DNA from: Sedimentisphaerales bacterium
GTDB lineage: Bacteria > Planctomycetota > Phycisphaerae > Sedimentisphaerales > Anaerobacaceae
DNA length: 33,015 bases
NCBI GenBank assembly: GCA_028277585.1
Contig: JANQFY010000518.1
Span: forward strand, 1 to 33,015
Reading direction: 5' to 3'
Shown piece by piece: positions 1-6,783 of the stretch. The position numbers and the translations under genes were made by a program. A model generated the notes under the pieces. It did no database searches and was not told where the DNA came from. It was given only the letters and a program-made list of their open reading frames with translations. How positions within the stretch are numbered: the stretch's first letter is position 1; each line of letters starts with the position of its first letter.

Positions 1-901
1 GCAGGCCGATCGTGACATTGACGGCGTGGGCTGCGTCGAGCAGCTTGATCGGGATCATCCCCTGGTCATGGTACATCGCGACGACGGCGTCGAAATCGCC
101 CCGCACGGCCTGAATGAACAGGGCGTCGGCCGAGATCGGACCGGTGCAATTGATCCCCTGCTCCTGGGCCAGCAGCAGGGCCGGAGCGATGATTCGCTGC
201 TCTTCGTCACCGAACTGGCCGTTCTCCCCGGCGTGGGGATTCAGCGCCGCGACCCCGATCCGGGGATGCTCGATGCCGAAGAACTCCTTGAGCGCCTCGT
301 TGAGCAGATCGATCGGCTCGAAGACGCAGCCGATGGTGAACTTGTGCCGGACGTCGAACAGCGCCTCGTGGATCGTCGCCAGCGCGATCTTGAGCGGGCC
401 GCTAACGAACATCATCGCCTTCCGGGCCGCTTTGTACTTCTGGGCGAACATTTCGGTATGGCCCGGCCAGGCGCCGTCGGCCAGCTTCCAGCTCTCCTTG
501 CTGATCGGCGCGGTGACGATGCCGTCGATGATCCCGTCCTTGGCCGCCTCGATCGCGTCGAGGCAGAAGCGAATGGAGGATTCGCCCGCCGCGTGGCTGG
601 GCCCCTTGAGCCAGGGCGGGACGCTGTACTCGTCATAGTCGGCGACGACGACCTTATAAGGATACTCGCGGCCGATCTTCTCGTGCTGGTGGCGCCCCCA
701 GAACGGCTCGATCTCGGCGCGGTCGGCCGCGTAGCAGAGCTGCTCGTTCATCCCGAAGACGATGAACTTGGCCGCCCGGCGCACCTCGGGATCGGCCAGC
801 GCCTTGACCACGATCTCCGGCCCGATCCCGGCCGCGTCGCCCATCGCCACGCCGATGACCAGTTGGTCTGAGATCGAGTTGTGCAGGTCGTGCTTGGTCA
901 T
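1..901 (-). CDS. pdxA: 4-hydroxythreonine-4-phosphate dehydrogenase, C-terminus cut by window edge
   Basis: Oxidises 4-phosphohydroxy-L-threonine in the cytoplasmic DXP-dependent pathway to pyridoxal phosphate. Reading the minus strand from the ATG at 901 gives about 300 in-frame codons with PdxA signatures in order: MGDAAGIGPEI near residues 20-30, VTAPISKESW, GHTEMF (metal His), a TIHEAL segment (second metal His), NPHAGENGQFGDEE, YHDQGMIPIK (third metal His) and NVTIGL at the edge. The family is usually about 330 residues, so roughly 30 C-terminal residues lie outside. It follows ribE by 54 bp on the same strand and could be co-transcribed with it. The ribosome binding site is weak (GGA beside the ATG). 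A 281-codon open frame on the opposite strand is a shadow of this gene. Confidence 0.95.
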   Translation of the reverse strand, partial: MTKHDLHNSISDQLVIGVAMGDAAGIGPEIVVKALADPEVRRAAKFIVFGMNEQLCYAADRAEIEPFWGRHQHEKIGREYPYKVVVADYDEYSVPPWLKGPSHAAGESSIRFCLDAIEAAKDGIIDGIVTAPISKESWKLADGAWPGHTEMFAQKYKAARKAMMFVSGPLKIALATIHEALFDVRHKFTIGCVFEPIDLLNEALKEFFGIEHPRIGVAALNPHAGENGQFGDEEQRIIAPALLLAQEQGINCTGPISADALFIQAVRGDFDAVVAMYHDQGMIPIKLLDAAHAVNVTIGL

Positions 902-955
902 TCCAATGTGCCAAAAACGCCGTTTTCAATACTGATAAGCAGGGTTATCGGTCCT

Positions 956-1591
956 CTAGAACCCCAGCTCCCTTAGCCGTTCGATCGTTAAAGACTGCCC
1001 ATCTTGCGTGAGCGTCTCCAGTTGCCTTCTGACTACTTTGACAATGATGTCGATCTCCACGTTCACACGTTGACCTATACGGGCCGCGCCGAGCGTCGTT
1101 CTTGCCAGCGTCTCGGGGATCGCCGCGACGCGGAAACCCTCCGGTTCGAGCGACGCGATCGTCAAACTGACCCCGTCGATGGCGACCGAGCCCTTCGAGA
1201 CCATCTGTTCGAGCAGATCGGCGCCGACTGCGAATTCCCAATCCGCGAACTCGCCCAGTTGCTTGACGGCCTTGACCGTGCCAACGCCGTCGACATGGCC
1301 CTGAACGATGTGCCCGCCGAACCGGTCGGTCGCCTTCATCGCCCGCTCGACGTTGACCTTGTCCATCGGTTTGAGCTGCGCCAGCGTCGACTTGGCCAGC
1401 GTCTCGGCGCTGAGTCCGAACGTCGCGATGCTGCCGGCCAGGTTCGTCACCGTCAGGCACGCCCCGTTGATGGCGATGCTGTCGCCCAGCCGGCAACCAT
1501 CGACCAGCTCACCGAGGTCCACCACGAGGGCCCCGCCGCCGGCCGAGACCGATCGGACACTGCACACCGATTCGATAAGTCCTGTAAACAT
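956..1591 (-). CDS. ribE: Riboflavin synthase, alpha subunit
   Basis: Dismutates two 6,7-dimethyl-8-ribityllumazine molecules to riboflavin plus the pyrimidinedione, the last step of riboflavin synthesis in the cytoplasm. The 211-residue length is typical. Two homologous lumazine-binding barrels are visible: barrel one opens with MFTGLIES (1-8) and has GDSIAINGACLTV (36-48); barrel two opens with GGHIVQGHVDG (92-102) and has GSVAIDGVSLT (134-144). The diagnostic MFTG start supports the ATG at 1591. A promoter lies about 50 bp upstream. No other rib gene is in the window and I saw no FMN riboswitch. pdxA follows on the same strand, so a two-gene vitamin-cofactor transcript is possible. Confidence 0.97.
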   Translation of the reverse strand: MFTGLIESVCSVRSVSAGGGALVVDLGELVDGCRLGDSIAINGACLTVTNLAGSIATFGLSAETLAKSTLAQLKPMDKVNVERAMKATDRFGGHIVQGHVDGVGTVKAVKQLGEFADWEFAVGADLLEQMVSKGSVAIDGVSLTIASLEPEGFRVAAIPETLARTTLGAARIGQRVNVEIDIIVKVVRRQLETLTQDGQSLTIERLRELGF

Positions 1592-1642
1592 ATCCAGTTA
1601 ATCCCCGGGAACGCCTTCCACTCCTCCGTGAGCATCGCCCCT

Positions 1643-1672
1643 ATGCTATGACTATTCGCCCCCTCATGTCAA
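1643..1672 (-). promoter_or_regulatory. Promoter of ribE
   Basis: Minus strand: consensus -35 TTGACA (1672-1667), an 18-bp spacer, and -10 TAGCAT (1648-1643). The expected start point near 1636 gives a leader of about 45 nt before the ribE ATG at 1591. The call is by eye. Confidence 0.6.
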
Positions 1673-1776
1673 CCATTGTTCCGATCCGCGCCCGCATCGT
1701 TGGCCATCAGTACCACCGCGCAGACCCGCCCCGCGCCGTGGTCATCTGGGCCGAAGCGAGGCCCTTCCCACAGAAT

Positions 1777-1815
1777 GTCATCTCGACTGGAGCGAAGCGG
1801 AATGGAGAGATCTCC
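1777..1815 (+). repeat. 39-bp interspersed repeat, copy 1
   Basis: This matches 2941-2979 at 37 of 39 positions, in the same orientation, about 1.16 kb away. It contains GGAGAGATCTCC, which can fold into a small hairpin. It sits between the ribE promoter and the end of the PEP-CTERM gene, outside coding sequence. Translated short frames contain LERSGMERS-like words typical of dispersed repeats. Confidence 0.75.
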
Positions 1816-1874
1816 CCCTGGACGGGGACATCGCATCAATGTGCCTTGTGTGCCGCGCAGCACTATACTGTTGG

Positions 1875-2606
1875 CTAGAGCGAGCGCCGTCGCCTCAGCC
1901 AGGCGAGGCCGCCGGCGCCCAGGCCGGCCAACAGAGCGGCACCGGGGGCGGGAACGACGACCGAGCACTCGGTGGCGATATGAACGAAATCCAACGTCAC
2001 CACCTGCCCCGGCTCGGCGGTCAGGTCGATCTCAAACGTCTCGTGAGGCGGGTTCTCGGAGACCTCGATGTACCAGGCGTACATCCGGTTGTCGGCGAAG
2101 TCGGTGAAGGAGATATCCACGCCGGGTACGGGCGAGGAGAAGCAGACGCTGGGCGGCAAGACGTCGCCCGGTACGCCGATGACGGCCAGATAGGGGGTCT
2201 CGACCCAGACATGCTTGAATGGGCTCGTGCGGTCGTGGTTGTTCAGGTAGAACGAGATCGTCCCACTGGCGGCCTCGCGCCCGTTGCTGTTGTCGATCCC
2301 GACGGCGCCGAAGCCGGGCAGCCAGGTCACCGCGCCGGTCATTGTCACCGCGTCGGTAGTCCACAACGCCGGATCGTCATAACCGGCGTAGCGCACGTCG
2401 AACGCGTCGTCGTTGTAGGTGGTCGGCGCGATCGTGGGGTCCCGATCGAAGTCCCACATCATATTCCGCTGGTAGGGGTAACTCGAGACCCAGCCCGCGG
2501 CGTTGGTCTCGGGGGGATACGTAAACACCGCCCCGGCCGCGACCGAGCCGAGGCCCGCGACTACAAGGGCGACGATACACGCCGCGGCGACCCGTTTGAT
2601 CTTCAT
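1875..2606 (-). CDS. PEP-CTERM-like secreted protein of unknown function
   Basis: The 243-residue protein has an N-terminal signal peptide (about 1-26: two Lys, one Arg, then an alanine/valine-rich core ending SVAAGA). The middle is beta-rich and aromatic, and I could not assign it to a family. The C-terminus (218-243) is a sorting signal: VPAPG, then a hydrophobic Gly/Leu-rich stretch, then RRRR. This is the PEP-CTERM architecture with Ala in place of the usual Glu, a variant common in planctomycetes. Such proteins are exported, then cleaved and anchored or released by exosortase; no exosortase gene is in the window. The start is supported by GGAGAAAG six bases before the ATG at 2606. The leader from its predicted promoter is about 165 nt. 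Confidence 0.85.
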   Translation of the reverse strand: MKIKRVAAACIVALVVAGLGSVAAGAVFTYPPETNAAGWVSSYPYQRNMMWDFDRDPTIAPTTYNDDAFDVRYAGYDDPALWTTDAVTMTGAVTWLPGFGAVGIDNSNGREAASGTISFYLNNHDRTSPFKHVWVETPYLAVIGVPGDVLPPSVCFSSPVPGVDISFTDFADNRMYAWYIEVSENPPHETFEIDLTAEPGQVVTLDFVHIATECSVVVPAPGAALLAGLGAGGLAWLRRRRSL

Positions 2607-2779
2607 CGATCTTTCTCCACGACCCTCAGCCGCCGCGCGAACTCCAAGCCTTCTCGTCCGACGCCGAGAGTCCGTTCATACCGCTCCTCCGGGCGGCGTC
2701 CCCGCACCGGGGTCGCCCCGTCGGCTCAGCCGCGAACGCAGCCCTTCAATCCGCGCGCAACCAAACCGACATCAACCCC

Positions 2780-2809
2780 ATAATAGCATTCGCCCCCGCC
2801 CCCATACAA
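2780..2809 (-). promoter_or_regulatory. Predicted promoter of the PEP-CTERM gene
   Basis: Minus strand: -35 TTGTAT (2809-2804), an 18-bp spacer, and -10 TATTAT (2785-2780). It is immediately downstream of the palindrome at 2810-2825, which suggests an activator or repressor site abutting the -35 box. Confidence 0.5.
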
Positions 2810-2825
2810 TACGTATAAATACGTA
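2810..2825. promoter_or_regulatory. Perfect palindrome abutting the -35 box, possible operator
   Basis: TACGTAT, a two-base AA centre, then ATACGTA: seven-base arms with no mismatch. It touches the predicted -35 box of the PEP-CTERM gene, as expected of a dimeric regulator site. The regulator is unknown. Confidence 0.45.
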
Positions 2826-2940
2826 GTTCTCGCCCCGGAGTCCGGAAAATACGCCCGCCCCCGTCCGTTCCCTCACCTCACCTGCCGCGCAACCATTCCC
2901 ACCGAATTGCATCTCCACCGAAGCATCGTCCCGCCCCGTT

Positions 2941-2979
2941 GTCATCTCGACCGGAGCGAAGCGGAGTGGAGAGATCTCC
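2941..2979 (+). repeat. 39-bp interspersed repeat, copy 2
   Basis: Second copy of the element at 1777-1815, with two mismatches over 39 bp and the same orientation. The two copies bracket the PEP-CTERM gene. Confidence 0.75.
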
Positions 2980-3011
2980 GCCCAGTCTCTCCCAAGACAG
3001 TCGCTCCGAGG

Positions 3012-3356
3012 CTAGTCCCAGAAGACGTCCCTGTGTTCTTCCACGATTGTGCCTGACCGAACGACAAGGTAATAGCACAGATAGTTGCCATTACCGGAGC
3101 GCGACCTGCTATAGTACAGGGTCTTCTTCTCAAGGTTCGTCCATGGAGCCTCGTCCAGCGGTTCTCCCAACAGGGATTTCGCCTCGCTCTCAGGCATGCC
3201 GACCTCTGCCTTGCTCCACATCGGCTTGCTGAAACCCACGGAGTATTCCGTGTCGAATGTCCCCCAGAGCAGCCCCAACGAAACCACCAGTCCTGCTATG
3301 ACCGAGAGCACGACTAAGATCAGGATGTGAGACGCACGTTTCGGCAGAAAAGCCAT
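3012..3356 (-). CDS. Small membrane-anchored protein with BamE/SmpA-like domain
   Basis: The 114-residue protein has an N-terminal membrane segment (about 9-31, LILVVLSVIAGLVVSLGLL) that could be an uncleaved anchor. The following short globular part contains GMPESEAKSLLGEP and a later LYYSRSR...YYLVVRSGTIVEEHRD. That pattern, a Gly-Met helix ending LLGxP followed by two strands, resembles the SmpA/OmlA (BamE) fold found in many small exported proteins. There is no lipobox Cys, so I do not call it BamE itself. The ATG at 3356 is preceded by GGAG seven bases upstream; a GTG lies one codon earlier. It is transcribed away from the neighbouring small-gene pair, with a gap of about 100 bp. Confidence 0.75.
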   Translation of the reverse strand: MAFLPKRASHILILVVLSVIAGLVVSLGLLWGTFDTEYSVGFSKPMWSKAEVGMPESEAKSLLGEPLDEAPWTNLEKKTLYYSRSRSGNGNYLCYYLVVRSGTIVEEHRDVFWD

Positions 3357-3459
3357 CACGATTCTCCGCTAGTGGCGTAGGGTGTACATTGCACGCCGAT
3401 CCCATTCATCGGTCCAAAGCGGGGGCACGAAACACAGACTGCGGGTACGTCGTCGCCCG

Positions 3460-3693
3460 CTAGCTCGCCCAGGCCAGCGAGTCGACCAGTGCCTGCGGCA
3501 AGGTGATGGGACAGAATAGATCGGCCGGATAGAGATAGTCCTCGCCCGATTCATCCACCACGCGGATCATGCCATGCGCATCGGCGTCGGCGTCCGCCAC
3601 CGTCCGGTAGATCTTACGCGGCTCCAACGAGGCCTCACACCCCTCATTCTTCAAACAAACAACGAAACGAGATGAACTGCCTTGAGCTTCCAT
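3460..3693 (-). CDS. Small conserved protein, second gene of a two-gene module
   Basis: The 77-residue soluble protein shows FVVCLKNEGCEASLEPRKIY near the N-terminus and DESGEDYLYPADLFCPI with LPQAL near the C-terminus. I recognise this as a small conserved family of unknown function that recurs in cyanobacteria and planctomycetes, where homologues also carry an ESGEDYLYP motif. It begins 5 bp after the stop of the upstream 81-residue gene, so the two are almost certainly co-transcribed and translationally linked. The size and pairing would suit a toxin-antitoxin module, but no toxin fold or antitoxin DNA-binding motif is visible, so the role is left open. Confidence 0.75.
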   Translation of the reverse strand: MEAQGSSSRFVVCLKNEGCEASLEPRKIYRTVADADADAHGMIRVVDESGEDYLYPADLFCPITLPQALVDSLAWAS

Positions 3694-3698
3694 AGCGC

Positions 3699-3944
3699 CT
3701 ATTCGAAATGGAGGATACGCTTGATCTTGATCTCTTTCCTGCCTACGCCGTGCGCCTCATACCAGTGCACCTCGGCCAGGCAGATCGTTTCGTCGGGCAG
3801 ACGCACCTTCGCTCGGCCCTTCAGCTTTCGCCATCGGCCCACGCCGTACACTTCTCTGAGACGCTCAATCTCGTGACTCGCCGGACCAACGGCGATGGTC
3901 TCCACATCTGCGATAGTGCCGACAATAGCGATTGACCCATACAT
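3699..3944 (-). CDS. Small conserved protein, first gene of a two-gene module
   Basis: The 81-residue soluble protein has a C-terminal half with GRWRKLKGRAKVRLPD, then AEVHWYEAHGVGRKEIKIKR. The HWYEAHGxGRKE(I/F)KIKR block is the hallmark of a small family I remember from cyanobacteria and other free-living bacteria, with no known function. The basic, strand-rich C-terminus could bind nucleic acid, but that is only inference. It lies 5 bp upstream of the 77-residue partner and directly downstream of a near-consensus promoter. The predicted start point is only about 7 nt before the ATG, so the message may be nearly leaderless. Confidence 0.75.
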   Translation of the reverse strand: MYGSIAIVGTIADVETIAVGPASHEIERLREVYGVGRWRKLKGRAKVRLPDETICLAEVHWYEAHGVGRKEIKIKRILHFE

Positions 3945-4357
3945 TCAATCACCTGCTATTATACATCTCGCATTCGCCGGAAGCAATCAGTCCAAGGTCG
4001 CGCGACCCCGATCCCCGCCGCCTCGCAGGGCCAATCCCCGCGCACACGTTCCCACGCCGTCCGCAGACACGCCCGCGCCAGATTGTCAGCGAGAAAGCGA
4101 CGACGTCGGTATGTCACAACCGCGAAGAAGAAATCTCCACTACAGAATCGCGACCGTCGATAGTTCGTCATCTCGCTCCCACCGTTGACAAAACGTCAAT
4201 CGATCCGCATGGGCAACGAGTTGCCCATCCTACCGGGCTGGTCACCCATGGAAGGAGTGACCGTCAACAATCTAGCTGAGATGTCACGATCTTCTGCGGA
4301 TGGCTACTCTCATCATTCTGCGTTGACCCGCCAAGCCCATTGCCCCATTCTTCCCAG
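3945..4357. other. Intergenic region with promoter and a short inverted repeat
   Basis: Apart from the promoter at 3958-3986, I see a perfect inverted repeat at 4209-4228 (ATGGGCAA, CGAG, TTGCCCAT), which resembles a dispersed hairpin element. It lies downstream of the TIR module and could help end its transcript, though it has no T-run. A 70-codon minus frame (3959-4171) is Arg-rich, has no ribosome binding site and overlaps the promoter, so it is not called. Confidence 0.6.
3958..3986 (-). promoter_or_regulatory. Promoter of the small two-gene module
   Basis: Minus strand: -35 TTGCTT (3986-3981), a 17-bp spacer, and a perfect -10 TATAAT (3963-3958). The expected start point is near 3951, just before the ATG at 3944. 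Confidence 0.6.
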
Positions 4358-5104
4358 CTAAATCTGACCGTAGTCACTAAGGACTTTGAGCAGTTTCTCC
4401 AGTTTCTCCGGGTCCATTGATGGATCGATATTGATCTGGACTTGAGCTTTGGATCGACGCTCGTGCCTTGTGCGGTCCTTCTTTGGGTTCCTTCCGCCAC
4501 CTGGGCGTTCAGATGTGTCGTCCCCTTTGCCATCGCCTTGCTCATCTATCTCTTCAGAGCCATCGCCTTCCACCTCGGGGTCATCCTGAATAGCTGGGTG
4601 CTGGCCAAAGTCTATATCATCGCCTTCCTGTGTTGCTAGGGAAGCATAGACGACCGACTCAATGAAAACGGATACGCATTTGTCCGCGTAGTCTGGATGG
4701 ACTTCGAATTTCAGGACTTGTTGCCTGACTCTAGCGCGACTCACCTTGTCGTCTTGAAATGTGTCAAACAGCATCTTGAACAACTTTGGCTTCAAGCACG
4801 CTTTCTGCAGCAAGGGACGCCTTTCATCCTTGGGGGTGGCCACGAAATCTTTCGCCTCTTGAGTGGCCTTCAAGTCCTTCGATGTTCCCTCCATCAAGCC
4901 GTACTGCTTCATCGCAGATGCCCTGGTACGCCCGCGCCAACCCGACGCACCGAAGACGCCAGGGTAGATTATTGCCTCGGGCTGGGGTCCTGTGTGCGTC
5001 TTGGACACAAGCTTCTCTGCGTAGACAGCCGCCTCTTCAAGTCGAAATCGGGGAAAATGGGTCCCGCCTTTCCCTCCTCCTTTGGATGTTTTCTTCTCCG
5101 CCAT
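4358..5104 (-). CDS. Winged-helix-like partner of the TIR protein, acidic linker
   Basis: 248 residues in four parts: a Lys/Gly-rich start (1-15); a helical region (20-90) with GASGWRGRTRASAMKQYGLM and a following LKATQEAKDFV that reads like a winged helix; a second helical region (98-155, KACLKPKLFKMLFDTF onward); and an acidic Asp/Glu/Gly linker (158-200) followed by a basic patch and a C-terminal strand-helix unit (220-248, VQINIDPSMDPEKLEKLLKVL). I recall this layout from proteins encoded beside toxins and TIR genes on mobile DNA, but the family has no established function. Its ATG is one base after the TIR stop codon (TGATATG), so the pair is translationally coupled. It probably senses, regulates or scaffolds the TIR effector; this is inference. 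Confidence 0.8.
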   Translation of the reverse strand: MAEKKTSKGGGKGGTHFPRFRLEEAAVYAEKLVSKTHTGPQPEAIIYPGVFGASGWRGRTRASAMKQYGLMEGTSKDLKATQEAKDFVATPKDERRPLLQKACLKPKLFKMLFDTFQDDKVSRARVRQQVLKFEVHPDYADKCVSVFIESVVYASLATQEGDDIDFGQHPAIQDDPEVEGDGSEEIDEQGDGKGDDTSERPGGGRNPKKDRTRHERRSKAQVQINIDPSMDPEKLEKLLKVLSDYGQI

Positions 5105-5105
5105 A

Positions 5106-6047
5106 TCATTCTCCTTCCTTCATCGCGCTCAGCAATCCCGCCAAGCCTGATTTGTAATGCTGAGAGAAATCCGCGTACTTCTTATCCTTGATAAGCGGCG
5201 GGATGTCGCAGTCGGACAGTTTGATGGGGAGAATACGGACCTTTCTCTCCTCGATCTCGGTGATTAGTGCCTGGTTGAGTTCCTTCTGGACCCAGGATGA
5301 TTCGACAGAATTGTCGCTCAACGCGATCAAGAAGAAATCTGACTGGGCCAATCCCTGACTTACCTTATCCGTTATTGAGTCACCAACCTTTATCTCCCGC
5401 TCATCCAGCCATACCGAGATACCGTTACGTGTCAGGTCCGCCGCAAGTTGTCGCACGAAAGGTTTGTCTTTCGAACTGTGAGATAAAAACGCCACAACCT
5501 TGTCCTTGTCCTGCTCGTGTCGTATCTCCTTCGCGGCCACAGCCTCCTCAACAAGGTCTTCAACCACAAGTTCCGGCTTGAGGACATCCATCTGTTTGGC
5601 CCACTTCAGAAGTGGAGTGAATGCCTTGGCGTCGTAGCCCTCGATTCCCGCCAGTGTAGCTGCTTTTCTACAAGCATCCCCAATGTTGTCTCCCAATGTC
5701 ATGAACTGGCGCATGTGTTGGAGCAGGGGCATTCGGGCCAATGCTTCTCGAATGACTGCCTCCTTCTGATCGATACCACCTTTGTACGGATAGGGCAACG
5801 TGAGCGCGTAGTTGTCCTCAGGAACGATCTGGGCCACGCCGATGGTCAGGCAGTTCTTGAGGAGTTTTCCGGCGGTGCGCGGGTCAATGCCAGCGAATTG
5901 CGCAACCTGCTTGAGTGACGGCAGATCGAGCCAAGCTAGGGCATCCAAGACGGGAAATAGAGAATCTATATTCGCAGACTGGAAACCGAAAGAGCAAGCC
6001 TTCTTGGCGATTCGTTTCCGGGTTTTCTTCGCGACTTTCTTTGTCAT
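5106..6047 (-). CDS. TIR-domain protein with N-terminal winged-helix region, candidate defence effector
   Basis: 313 residues from the ATG at 6047, preferred because AGAGG lies five bases upstream; in-frame starts at 6050 and 6089 are alternatives. A Lys-rich N-terminus is followed by two helix-turn-helix-like segments (about 38-75, LPSLKQVAQFAGIDPRTAGKLL, and 100-150). The C-terminal TIR domain (about 184-300) shows FLSHSSKDK (strand A and following loop), WLDEREIKVGDSI (BB-loop region) and SSWVQKELNQAL, whose Glu at about 236 is in the position of the catalytic Glu of NAD-cleaving TIRs. It is therefore probably an NADase or cyclic-ADP-ribose-type enzyme. It is the first gene of a coupled pair. 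Base composition looks lower in GC than the neighbours, which suggests acquisition by transfer. Confidence 0.9.
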   Translation of the reverse strand: MTKKVAKKTRKRIAKKACSFGFQSANIDSLFPVLDALAWLDLPSLKQVAQFAGIDPRTAGKLLKNCLTIGVAQIVPEDNYALTLPYPYKGGIDQKEAVIREALARMPLLQHMRQFMTLGDNIGDACRKAATLAGIEGYDAKAFTPLLKWAKQMDVLKPELVVEDLVEEAVAAKEIRHEQDKDKVVAFLSHSSKDKPFVRQLAADLTRNGISVWLDEREIKVGDSITDKVSQGLAQSDFFLIALSDNSVESSWVQKELNQALITEIEERKVRILPIKLSDCDIPPLIKDKKYADFSQHYKSGLAGLLSAMKEGE

Positions 6048-6386
6048 CATCGCCTCTAATCTAGAACGCCCCGGGATACGTCTGCCCACTTTGGATTTCT
6101 CGCCTGATCGTCGCTACCCGAGTCGCAAAACACTCTACTCTGATTATCGACAAACGAGGTCCGGAGAGCCAGAGATTTCCCTGGTTAATTCCGGCCTTTT
6201 TTCTTGATGCCGGGGTGGGGCGTGGTATGATATTCATGGAACTAATGTCTGGGGGGGCTGGATAGAGATGAGAAGGCTGAGACGACAAGGTGAGACGAGT
6301 AGCGGGGTGCGAAGGGGCGGTCTCGTATTGCGTCGTGCGTATTGCGTATCGGGGAGGGTTGGTTCGGGTTGCGGGGCACGGATCAT

Positions 6387-6674
6387 GTCAAACAAAGCCA
6401 ATTTCGGCGTTTTCAGGGCTGGGAAGGGGGGTTGTGCGGGGAAACAAAGCCAATCTCTGCGGCCGCGAGGGCCGCAATTGCGGATTTCGGATTTCGGATT
6501 TGGGATTGCGGATTGGAGGAGGGGATTTCGAGGGTGGATCATATCAGACGAAGCCAATTGGGGCAGGCGGGAGGCCGGAGACCGTAGGCTGGAGGGTGCT
6601 GCTCCGGAGGCGAGACGCTGTTCGGGGCACGGACCACGGGGCACGGGCGACGATCGTATCAAACAAAGCCAATT
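6387..6674. repeat. Cluster of interspersed repeats (NKANFG/ISDFGF type)
   Basis: Copies of the core TCAAACAAAGCCAATT are at 6388-6403, 6441-6456 (GAAACAAAGCCAATCT), 6544-6559 (TCAGACGAAGCCAATT) and 6659-6674. Between the second and third, 6481-6516 carries GGATTTC repeated three times and then GGATTGCGGATTGG-like units, translating as ISDFGFGI. In my recollection such words fill intergenic DNA in many planctomycete genomes. A related copy is embedded in the M56 gene at 24797-24995. Confidence 0.75.
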
Positions 6675-6718
6675 ATCAGGTGGCTGGGGGCGGTTTGTTG
6701 GGGAAATGTTCGTTTCGG

Positions 6719-6747
6719 TTGACGTGGGGGGGCGGACTTCTTACCAT
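6719..6747 (+). promoter_or_regulatory. Promoter of purC
   Basis: -35 TTGACG (6719-6724), a 17-bp G-rich spacer, and -10 TACCAT (6742-6747). The expected start point near 6754 leaves a leader of about 30 nt with ribosome binding site GAAAGGA at 6770-6776. Confidence 0.55.
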
Positions 6748-6783
6748 GTGCGATCCCGAAACTGACTATCGAAAGGATTTGTA

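Larger units (their letters stand above)
2607..3011. other. Intergenic region, PEP-CTERM gene leader and repeat copy
   Basis: No convincing gene. It holds, from left to right, a GC-rich leader of about 165 nt on the minus strand, the predicted promoter (2780-2809), a perfect short palindrome (2810-2825) and the second copy of the 39-bp interspersed repeat (2941-2979). Short frames of 60-107 codons here lack ribosome binding sites and run through the repeat. Confidence 0.7.
6048..6783. other. Intergenic repeat nest upstream of purC
   Basis: A 736-bp gap holding the 5' flank of the TIR module on the left and the purC promoter on the right. Between about 6290 and 6680 are at least four copies of a core related to CAAACAAAGCCAATT and one block of tandem GGATTTC words. 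Several open frames of 80-165 codons in both orientations run through it, all built from repeat translations, and none is called as a gene. Confidence 0.75.

Noticed and set aside
26..871. 281-codon plus-strand open frame
   Set aside because: It is antisense to pdxA, whose catalytic and metal-binding motifs read clearly on the minus strand.
1592..1642. FMN riboswitch before ribE
   Set aside because: The leader is only about 45 nt and lacks the conserved AGGG/GAAAT-type core and multi-helix layout.
4358..6047. Thoeris defence system
   Set aside because: The partner has no SIR2 or NAD-binding motif and is short with an acidic linker, so the pair is not Thoeris.
6234..6662. 142-codon minus-strand frame upstream of purC
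   Set aside because: Its sequence is the translation of interspersed repeats (PKSEIRNCG, QYARRNTRP words).
6387..6674. Possible CRISPR array
   Set aside because: Repeat cores are degenerate, spaced irregularly (about 50 to 115 bp) and lack cas genes; they are dispersed repeats.
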